From: Ruminococcaceae bacterium UBA945
GTDB lineage: Bacteria > Bacillota > Clostridia > Oscillospirales > Acutalibacteraceae
Length of the DNA: 20,370 bases
Direction of reading: 5' to 3'
NCBI GenBank assembly: GCA_002293315.1
Contig: DBCZ01000010.1
Location: 3,645 to 24,014 of the forward strand
The notes under the pieces are model-generated. The model saw only the letters and a program-made list of their open reading frames with translations. It was not told the origin of the DNA and searched no databases. Both the position numbers and the translations under genes were made by a program. The stretch's first letter is position 1. Every line of letters starts with the position of its first letter. Below are positions 14,475 to 20,370 of the stretch, piece by piece.

Positions 14475-16287
14475 TAATCTTGTCGCCACATATGATAATG
14501 TGTATGACGATACTTCCGATAGCCTTAATTACGATGAAAAAATGAACGTCCTCCTCCCCACTTATCATATGGCTATGAACACGCAAGTTTGCATAGTTTT
14601 AGATGGCGACGGCAAATTCAGGAGGGCAAACAACGAGCCGCTTAACATTGCCATTCCCTGCACAGAGGATTCCGCCTCTAAGTCAAGTACCGCAATTTTT
14701 CCTCACCCACTCCATGAGAATTTGGGCTACCTTGCCTTGAGCAGCAAAAAACGTGAAAAGTATCTTACCCAGCTTTCCGTCTGGCAAGAGATGCACCCAA
14801 AGATTTCCGCTGTTTATAACTACATAAAGGGCGGGACTATCCTCGAAGACTTGGAAGCCAGTGGAATTAAGACAGATGACGACAAGCGTTTTATTCGCTT
14901 TTCTGTCGAAATTCCAGGGGATTTCCTCCCGAATCTATGGGAAGATTCGTCTGTAGCCCGGGCTTGGCAAAAATTCTGCAAAGAGGATAATAACGATAAT
15001 GCTTCGATGTGCTATGTAACCGGAGATTCCTCCGCACCGATGAGAAAGCACCCTAAGGGCGTCAATCCCGCGGAGAACGGAGCAAAGCTTATCAGTGCAA
15101 ACGACACTTCAAATTACACTTTTCGTGGGAAATTTACAGCGGCTGAGCAGGCCAATTCAATAAGCGCCGAGAGCAGCTATAAAGCACATGCGATGCTAAA
15201 ATATCTGATTGCCACTCATGGATACAAATGCGGAAGTCAAGCGGTGGCCGCATGGGCAATTGATGACGGCGATATTGCCGTGAACCCCTTCGGGGGCACT
15301 TACGGGCTTGTTAACAGCTTAGAAGAAGACAAGGGAACCCCGCCGGATTCAGATGCCCTTCTTGACACGCATTATGCCAAAATACTCCGCAATTCACTCT
15401 TTGGTGTGGGCAGTGCCGGGAAACTGAAGAATCGCTCACGCGCTTTCGCGGTTATCGCCGTTGACGCGGCAACCACCGGCCGCATGGGAATTACGTTTTA
15501 TCAGGAGCTTCGTGAGGATGAATATCTCGAACGCATCATAGAATGGCACGAAAACTGCCGCTGGTGGTTCAGATATGATAAACGCGATATTCTCACCGCG
15601 CCAAGCGCAGACGATATAATCGCAGCTGTTTATGGTGAAACTAAAGGTGAGGGATATATCAAAATCAAGAAACAGGCAAGAGAAACCTTGCTGGGGCATA
15701 TATTTAACGGCGTGCCTGTAGATTTGGCTTGGATTCGAGCCGCCGTGAGCCGTGTGAACAACCCGTTCTCCTTTGATAAGGAAGATGGCGGCTGGGATAA
15801 ATTCAAATGGGAAAAGGCGATAAGCGTCACGTGTGCGCTTATGCGCAAATATTATATTCAAAAAAAGGAGGAGATTCCATTGGCACTTGACAAAACATGC
15901 ACAGACCGCAACTATCTTTTCGGCCGTTTGCTTGCTATCGCCGATAAAATTGAAAGTCATGCAAGATATTTGCAGGGTGGCGGAAAAGATGAAACCGGCA
16001 AGCGCCCGACGAATGCCGTGCGTTATATGCCCGCATTCGCGAACAAACCACTTCACACATGGGCGATTATTTACCGTCAACTGAATCCTTATATCCAGCG
16101 CTTGAACGGCGCATCATGGTACCAGAATCAAATTGACGAAATAATGGGCCTCTTTAACCCCGAAGATCTGAACGACAATTCGCTGGAAGGAAAATATCTG
16201 TTCGGCTATTCGCTCCAGCGTCTTGAGCTGAACGGACATAACAAAAACGAGGAGGAAAATTCAAATGAGCTTGACGAAGAAAATTGA
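14461..16287 (+). CDS. cas8c: Cas8c, large subunit of the subtype I-C Cascade
   Basis: 608 residues, the normal length. It recognises the PAM and starts R-loop formation. The N-terminus MSWFNNLVATYDNV matches the conserved start of Csd1/Cas8c proteins (MSW-x-x-x-L-x-x-T-Y-D), which fixes the TTG at 14461 as start codon even though AAGGAGGG (14439-14446) is 14 nt away. Other family-like parts are FRGKFTAAEQANSISAESSYKAHAMLKYLI and WEKAISVTCALMRKYYI. The C-terminal 135 codons are also translated separately as Cas11c (own entry). It overlaps cas5c by 14 bp and cas7 by 23 bp. Confidence 0.95.
   Translation: MSWFNNLVATYDNVYDDTSDSLNYDEKMNVLLPTYHMAMNTQVCIVLDGDGKFRRANNEPLNIAIPCTEDSASKSSTAIFPHPLHENLGYLALSSKKREKYLTQLSVWQEMHPKISAVYNYIKGGTILEDLEASGIKTDDDKRFIRFSVEIPGDFLPNLWEDSSVARAWQKFCKEDNNDNASMCYVTGDSSAPMRKHPKGVNPAENGAKLISANDTSNYTFRGKFTAAEQANSISAESSYKAHAMLKYLIATHGYKCGSQAVAAWAIDDGDIAVNPFGGTYGLVNSLEEDKGTPPDSDALLDTHYAKILRNSLFGVGSAGKLKNRSRAFAVIAVDAATTGRMGITFYQELREDEYLERIIEWHENCRWWFRYDKRDILTAPSADDIIAAVYGETKGEGYIKIKKQARETLLGHIFNGVPVDLAWIRAAVSRVNNPFSFDKEDGGWDKFKWEKAISVTCALMRKYYIQKKEEIPLALDKTCTDRNYLFGRLLAIADKIESHARYLQGGGKDETGKRPTNAVRYMPAFANKPLHTWAIIYRQLNPYIQRLNGASWYQNQIDEIMGLFNPEDLNDNSLEGKYLFGYSLQRLELNGHNKNEEENSNELDEEN
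15866..15882 (+). promoter_or_regulatory. Internal ribosome binding site within cas8c (for Cas11c)
   Basis: A perfect AGGAGG (15866-15871), preceded by an A-run, lies 8 nt before the in-frame TTG at 15880-15882. The spacing is optimal. Such a site inside a coding sequence is unlikely to be chance, and it is exactly where the I-C small subunit begins. Confidence 0.8.
15880..16287 (+). CDS. cas11c: Cas11c, small subunit made from an internal start in cas8c
   Basis: In-frame internal start TTG 15880 (codon 474 of cas8c) gives a 135-residue helical protein beginning MALDKTCTDRNYLFGRLLAI. Subtype I-C systems are known to translate the C-terminal part of cas8c separately as Cas11c, which forms the belly of Cascade. 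The conserved 'A-L-D-x-x-x-x-x-R-x-Y-L-x-G-R-L' start is present here. The TTG codon is weak, so the ratio of Cas11c to Cas8c depends on the strong Shine-Dalgarno site. The C-terminus is acidic (NKNEEENSNELDEEN) and overlaps the cas7 ribosome binding site and start. Confidence 0.82.
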   Translation: MALDKTCTDRNYLFGRLLAIADKIESHARYLQGGGKDETGKRPTNAVRYMPAFANKPLHTWAIIYRQLNPYIQRLNGASWYQNQIDEIMGLFNPEDLNDNSLEGKYLFGYSLQRLELNGHNKNEEENSNELDEEN

Positions 16288-17083
16288 TTTTGCAATCATC
16301 ATCGGCGTGAATAACGCCAACCCCAACGGTGACCCTCTCAACGGAAACCGCCCGAGGACAAACTATGAAAATCACGGTGAGATAAGCGACGTGTGCCTCA
16401 AAAGAAAGCTTCGTAACCGCCTTCTCGACAGTGGCGAAGCCATTTTGGTGCAGTCTGATGATTACAAAAACGATGATTGCAGAAGCATTAAGGAACGCTA
16501 TGACCGCATCGCTAAAAGCTTCCCTAAGGAAATGAGCAGTGAAATCAGGGCGAATGAGGCCTGCAAAACATGGATTGACGTGCGTACATTTGGTCAGGTT
16601 TTTGCCGGCGTTGATGATGTCAATGCTTCCATCGCCGTCCGCGGACCTGTCAGCATTCAGAGCGCTTTTTCTGTAGAACCTGTCGACGTTACCAGCATGC
16701 AGATTACCAAAAGTGTTAATCTCGTGACGAACAAAAAAGACCCCACTGCAAAGTCGGGTGATACCATGGGGCAGAAGCATCGTGTTGACCATGGCGTGTA
16801 TGTCACCTTCGGCAGTATCAATACACAGCTTGCGGAAAAGACCGGTTTCACCGACGAAGATGCAGAAAAGCTCAAAAACGCCATGATACACATGTTTGAA
16901 AATGACGAATCTTCTGCCCGCCCCGCGGGGAGCATGGAGGTCTTGAGCGTTATCTGGTGGACACATACTGACAAAACCTTATCATCGGCAAAGGTTCATC
17001 GCAGTTTGACGGTTAACGCGGATGGCTCATATACGCTTGATTCGCTTGACGGTATTCGCACCGAGGAGCTTGAAGGGGTCTGA
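16265..17083 (+). CDS. cas7: Cas7 (Csd2), backbone subunit of the subtype I-C Cascade
   Basis: 272 residues, RRM-like RAMP fold. The N-terminus with FAIIIGVNNANPNGDPLNGN and RPRTNYENHGEISDVCLKRKLRN is diagnostic of Csd2. The downstream part has DVRTFGQVFAG (191-bp later in the fold), RGPVSIQSAFS and the KKDPTAKSGDTMGQKHRVDHGVYVTFG stretch that contacts crRNA. About seven copies coat the spacer RNA. AGGAGG (16250-16255), located inside cas8c, precedes ATG 16265. cas4 begins one base after its stop. Confidence 0.96.
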   Translation: MSLTKKIDFAIIIGVNNANPNGDPLNGNRPRTNYENHGEISDVCLKRKLRNRLLDSGEAILVQSDDYKNDDCRSIKERYDRIAKSFPKEMSSEIRANEACKTWIDVRTFGQVFAGVDDVNASIAVRGPVSIQSAFSVEPVDVTSMQITKSVNLVTNKKDPTAKSGDTMGQKHRVDHGVYVTFGSINTQLAEKTGFTDEDAEKLKNAMIHMFENDESSARPAGSMEVLSVIWWTHTDKTLSSAKVHRSLTVNADGSYTLDSLDGIRTEELEGV

Positions 17084-17084
17084 A

Positions 17085-17741
17085 ATGTACCTTGAAGAAG
17101 ATTTCCTCATGCTTTCCGGCTTACAGCATTTTGCCTTTTGCCGGCGGCAATGGGCGCTAATTCATATTGAGGGGCAGTGGGCGGAGAATTTCTCCACGGT
17201 AGACGGCGAGCTGTTTCACGAGAAGGCCCACTCTTCTGTTAATGAAAGCAGAGGCGATACGCTGATTCTGCGCGGACTGAGAATCTTTTCAAAGGAGCTG
17301 GGTCTTTCCGGCTCATGCGATGTCGTCGAGTTTATAAGAAGCGATGACGGAGTATCGCTTTCGGGTAGAGACGGACTTTGGCTCCCCTTTCCGGTGGAGT
17401 ATAAGCGCGGCAAGCCAAAAGAGCACAGGGCTGACGAAATTCAGCTCTGTGCTCAGGCGATTTGCCTTGAGGAAATGCTGTGCTGCGATATTTCCGAGGG
17501 GGCATTGTTTTATGGAGAAACCCGCCGACGTCAGCCTGTTCAGTTTGATGAGGAGTTGCGTGAAATCGTCGCCTCTATGGCATTGGAAATGCACGGATAT
17601 GCCGGGCGCGGATATACGCCAAGGGTTAAGCCCTCAAAAAAGTGCGGTAATTGCTCCCTCAAAGACCTCTGCCTGCCGAGCTTGCAGATAAAGCGTTCAG
17701 CCTCCTCTTGGCTCGCAGAGCACATGGAGGAATTGTTATGA
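17085..17741 (+). CDS. cas4: Cas4, RecB-type Fe-S nuclease for spacer processing
   Basis: 218 residues. Four cysteines for the Fe-S cluster are C19 (FAFCRRQW) and C187, C190, C196 (CGNCSLKDLC). The RecB nuclease core has H45/H49 (FHEKAH), D79 (GSCDVVEF), E105 and K107 (PVEYKRGKPK), then the QxxxY-like helix DEIQLCAQAICLEEM. Cas4 trims prespacers and selects them for the correct PAM together with Cas1. ATG 17085 follows GAAGGGG (17072-17078) and starts one base after the cas7 stop; the earlier ATG at 17022 lies inside cas7. Overlaps cas1 by 4 bp (ATGA). Confidence 0.96.
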   Translation: MYLEEDFLMLSGLQHFAFCRRQWALIHIEGQWAENFSTVDGELFHEKAHSSVNESRGDTLILRGLRIFSKELGLSGSCDVVEFIRSDDGVSLSGRDGLWLPFPVEYKRGKPKEHRADEIQLCAQAICLEEMLCCDISEGALFYGETRRRQPVQFDEELREIVASMALEMHGYAGRGYTPRVKPSKKCGNCSLKDLCLPSLQIKRSASSWLAEHMEELL

Positions 17742-18766
17742 AGAAGCTTCTCAATACGCTCTACGTTCTAAGTGAGGACGCATATTTGAGTTTAGAGGGC
17801 GAGAATGTCATAGTCCAGCGCGAGGAAGACAGACCTCGCTTCCCTCTTCACACATTGGAGGATATTCTCTGTTTCAGCTACAAGGGCGCTTCACCCGCCT
17901 TGATGGGTAAGTGCGCCGATATGAATATCGGTCTCTCTTTCTTCACTCCAAACGGCCGTTTTCTTGCTCGCTCCTGCGGCAAGAGCCACGGCAATGTGCT
18001 GCTTAGAAAAGAGCAATACCGCAGCTCTGACGATAGATTCATAAGCTGCCGGATAGCACGCAATTTCATCGCCGGTAAGATTTATAACAGCAAGTGGGTG
18101 CTGGAACGCGCGACGCGTGACCATGCGCTGCGAATTGATGTTGAGCATGTTAAGCGCGCTTCGTCTCTGTTGCATAATTCTCAAGCCTTGGTTGCCGAGT
18201 GTGAGACTCTGGAAAGCCTTTTGGGGCTTGAGGGTGAAAGCTCAGCGGTATATTTCGGGGCATTAAATGAGCTGATTCTTCAAAACAAAGAAGCCTTCAT
18301 CTTTAACGGACGTTCTCGTCGCCCTCCGCTCGACAGATTCAACGCCATGCTTTCCTTTGTTTACACTCTTCTGGCACATCAGTGTGCTTCGGCGTTAGAG
18401 GGCGTGGGGCTAGACAGCTACGTGGGGTTTTTGCATCGTGACCGCGCCGGACGAACCTCTCTGGCTCTTGATTTGATGGAAGAGCTGCGGCCAATCCTGG
18501 GAGACAGATTTGTTCTCTCACTGATAAATAACCGACTGATTCAACCGGAGTATTTTGATTTGCAGGAGAACGGCGCCGTGCTCTTGAATGATACCGGGAG
18601 AAAAATCGTCTTATCAGCTTGGCAGGAGCGAAAACGGGAGCAATTGACACACCCATATCTTGAAGAGAAGATGCCGTGGGGATTGGTGCCGCACATACAA
18701 GCGCTGCTGTTGTCGCGTTATCTGCGCGGAGATATGGACGCATATACGCCATTTTTGTGGAAATGA
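17738..18766 (+). CDS. cas1: Cas1 integrase
   Basis: 342 residues. The catalytic residues are present: E165 (GLEGESSAVYF), H233 (GFLHRDRAGR) and D245 (LALDLMEELRP). Cas1 with Cas2 inserts new spacers at the leader end of the array. The N-terminal beta-sandwich starts MKKLLNTLYVLSEDAYLSLEGENV, as is usual for type I-C Cas1. GGAGG (17726-17730) is 7 nt before ATG 17738, which overlaps the cas4 stop (ATGA); the ATG at 17651 is inside cas4. cas2 follows after one base. Confidence 0.97.
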   Translation: MKKLLNTLYVLSEDAYLSLEGENVIVQREEDRPRFPLHTLEDILCFSYKGASPALMGKCADMNIGLSFFTPNGRFLARSCGKSHGNVLLRKEQYRSSDDRFISCRIARNFIAGKIYNSKWVLERATRDHALRIDVEHVKRASSLLHNSQALVAECETLESLLGLEGESSAVYFGALNELILQNKEAFIFNGRSRRPPLDRFNAMLSFVYTLLAHQCASALEGVGLDSYVGFLHRDRAGRTSLALDLMEELRPILGDRFVLSLINNRLIQPEYFDLQENGAVLLNDTGRKIVLSAWQERKREQLTHPYLEEKMPWGLVPHIQALLLSRYLRGDMDAYTPFLWK

Positions 18767-18767
18767 G

Positions 18768-19064
18768 ATGCCTATGCTTTTACTTGTAACCTATGACGTC
18801 AATACCCAGGATTCTCTCGGACGCAAGCGCCTGCGCAAGGTGGCAAAGCTTTGCGTGGATTACGGACAGCGCGTACAGAACTCTGTTTTTGAGTGCGATG
18901 TTGATGCCGCGCAATCAAGACTTTTGAAGGCTCGCCTGATGGCGTTGATTGACTCTGAAAAAGACAGTTTGCGCTTCTATGAGATTGGCAATAAATATCA
19001 ACACAAAGTGGAGCATATCGGGGTAAAAGCAAGTTATGACCCGCAAGGTCTGCTCATGATGTGA
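18768..19064 (+). CDS. cas2: Cas2
   Basis: 98 residues, ferredoxin-like fold. It begins MPMLLLVTYDVNT, with the conserved Asp at position 10 after the first strand, then RKRLRKVAKLCVDYGQRVQNSVFECDVD, the standard Cas2 pattern. It bridges two Cas1 dimers in the adaptation complex. The ribosome binding site is weak (GGAAATGAG overlapping the cas1 end), so translation is likely coupled to cas1. ATG 18774 is an alternative start. Last gene of the operon; the CRISPR leader begins right after. Confidence 0.95.
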   Translation: MPMLLLVTYDVNTQDSLGRKRLRKVAKLCVDYGQRVQNSVFECDVDAAQSRLLKARLMALIDSEKDSLRFYEIGNKYQHKVEHIGVKASYDPQGLLMM

Positions 19065-19269
19065 AATGATTATCCGCGGTGCGAGCACTAAGCAGACATG
19101 AAATCATCATCCCTTCGCACCAATCCGCAACGGATATACCTGATTATCAAAGCTGATTTTTAGACGATTTGTTCTGGATTTCAGATTTTGAATAGCAAAA
19201 CTGCAGATGCTACTTCAGTTTTTTGTAGATATTTACAGATTCATCTGAAATAATCTGTGCATTTTTGCT
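19065..19269 (+). promoter_or_regulatory. CRISPR leader
   Basis: 205 bp of mostly AT-rich DNA between cas2 and the first repeat. Near the repeat are two nested inverted repeats: ACAGATT (19235-19241) with AATCTGT (19252-19258), and CAGAT/ATCTG (19236-19247). A second, looser inverted repeat lies close to cas2: ATCCGCGGTGCGAG (about 19073-19086) against TTCGCACCAATCCGC (about 19114-19128). The leader should hold the pre-crRNA promoter and the sequence where Cas1-Cas2 adds spacers. No single -35/-10 pair stands out. Confidence 0.75.
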
Positions 19270-20370
19270 GTCGCTCTCCTCACGGAGAGCGTGGATTGAA
19301 ATACAACTATATCGCTCACATCATGCCACCGAGTCCGTCGCTCTCCTCACGGAGAGCGTGGATTGAAATTTAAGGTATCCCGCTAAAGCCTTTAGCCGCA
19401 AACAGTCGCTCTCCTCACGGAGAGCGTGGATTGAAATTAGAGTTTTCGATTGTATTTGTCCTGAATCTTGAGTCGCTCTCCTCACGGAGAGCGTGGATTG
19501 AAATGCGCAGATAATAGAATAAATGGATTTACAGAAAACGTCGCTCTCCTCACGGAGAGCGTGGATTGAAATAAATAAAAAATATTTAGGAACCACAACG
19601 AAGAAAAGTCGCTCTCCTCACGGAGAGCGTGGATTGAAATTCTGCTTCGGAAGCGGCAACAAGATAGTTATCATAGTCGCTCTCCTCACGGAGAGCGTGG
19701 ATTGAAATAGAGAAGATAGTGGAAGCGGAAGCGGATTAGGAAGGTCGCTCTCCTCACGGAGAGCGTGGATTGAAATTATCACTCAGAAAATCGTATACGT
19801 CCCTGCTTGGTCGCTCTCCTCACGGAGAGCGTGGATTGAAATATTGTATTTCCCGTGAAATTATATCCGACTATGTGTCGCTCTCCTCACGGAGAGCGTG
19901 GATTGAAATTCCCATTACAACAAGCACCTCTGCAATAATGTGGTCGCTCTCCTCACGGAGAGCGTGGATTGAAATAAATGATAATTTACCATCCGAAACA
20001 ATAAACCCAAGTCGCTCTCCTCACGGAGAGCGTGGATTGAAATAGGACGATTATAAACAAGAAATTTTAGAAGATAGTCGCTCTCCTCACGGAGAGCGTG
20101 GATTGAAATGCCGATTCAAAACATGACGATTACTCAAACGATACAAGTCGCTCTCCTCACGGAGAGCGTGGATTGAAATTCTATTCCCTCTAATCCTAGT
20201 AATTACTCTGTCTATGTCGCTCTCCTCACGGAGAGCGTGGATTGAAATAAATAAAGCTCGAGGTGTATTTTTATTTTGTGTGGTCGCTCTCCTCACGGAG
20301 AGCGTGGATTGAAATATAGCGCAATCCGTTGGAAATATCTATACTGCACAGTCGCTCTCCTCACGGAGAG
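19270..20370 (+). CRISPR. Subtype I-C CRISPR array, 16 full repeats plus one cut by the window end
   Basis: The repeat is 33 bp: GT, stem CGCTCTCC, loop TCAC, stem GGAGAGCG, then TGGATTGAAAT. The stem is a perfect 8 bp and the last 11 nt match the 5' handle left by Cas5c in subtype I-C. Repeats start at 19270, 19337, 19405, 19472, 19540, 19608, 19676, 19744, 19810, 19877, 19943, 20011, 20077, 20147, 20216, 20283 and (partial) 20351. All visible copies are identical. The 16 spacers are 33-37 nt and all different. The leader and cas genes lie on the same strand, so transcription runs left to right and spacers nearest 19270 are the newest. No terminal degenerate repeat is seen, so the array continues past the window. 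Confidence 0.99.

Noticed and set aside
15436..16080. 214-codon open frame antisense to cas8c
   Set aside because: Antisense shadow of a well-recognised cas8c gene. The Cys/Phe-rich translation lacks any motif.
16154..16966. 270-codon open frame antisense to cas8c and cas7
   Set aside because: The sense strand encodes diagnostic Cas7 motifs. The antisense frame is explained by the codon bias of the sense gene.
19321..20296. Open frames in the array region (for example 19321-19596 minus, 19523-19705 plus, 19770-20045 plus, 20087-20296 minus) with repeated peptides such as SRSPHGERGLK or ISIHALREESD
   Set aside because: They are translations of the CRISPR repeat. The peptide repeats with the 66-70 bp repeat-spacer period, and there are no ribosome binding sites.

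Overview
The window looks like chromosomal DNA of an anaerobic, low-to-medium GC Firmicute of the class Clostridia. The signs are strong AGGAGG ribosome binding sites, consensus -35/-10 promoters, intrinsic terminators, a tRNA with an encoded CCA, an S-layer homology (SLH) protein and a subtype I-C CRISPR-Cas locus. The genus cannot be read from the sequence.

Layout, left to right. (1) The 3' end of a probable GH13 alpha-amylase-family gene (2-364), then a tRNA-Arg(ACG) with its own promoter. About 170 bp downstream of the tRNA lies a copy of its 3' end, inside a block of inverted repeats. (2) A small glyoxalase/VOC enzyme and its terminator, then about 560 bp without a recognisable gene. (3) A four-gene operon (1804-6269) with a promoter at 1599-1627 and a strong terminator at 6315-6358. 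It encodes a purine-nucleoside-phosphorylase-fold (PNP) protein, an all-helical protein without a P-loop, an SPFH-like protein with a SHOCT-like tail, and a three-TM protein with a stalk domain. The PNP protein ends in a short Gly/Asn/hydrophobic motif. The same motif, alignable without gaps, occurs near the N-terminus of the helical partner, and both resemble HET-s-type amyloid signalling motifs. I infer an undescribed conflict or cell-death system with a PNP (possibly ATP nucleosidase) effector. (4) Minus strand: an SLH-domain exported protein and a three-gene operon of ABC permease, ABC ATPase and GntR/YtrA regulator, with a consensus promoter and a palindromic operator. (5) Plus strand: a DHA3/Mef-like drug-efflux MFS gene behind an attenuator-like leader with a possible 12-codon leader peptide. 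(6) A complete subtype I-C operon, cas3-cas5c-cas8c(-cas11c)-cas7-cas4-cas1-cas2, followed by a leader and an array of 16 full repeats plus one cut by the window end. cas8c carries an internal Shine-Dalgarno site and TTG start that should give a separate small subunit, Cas11c.

How the parts fit: regions 4 and 5 look like envelope or drug-response functions, and regions 3 and 6 are immunity functions. The PNP operon lies about 5 kb upstream of the CRISPR-Cas locus, and the tRNA near the left edge shows a 3'-end duplication typical of integration or insertion scars. This suggests an accessory or defence island, although no integrase or transposase is visible.
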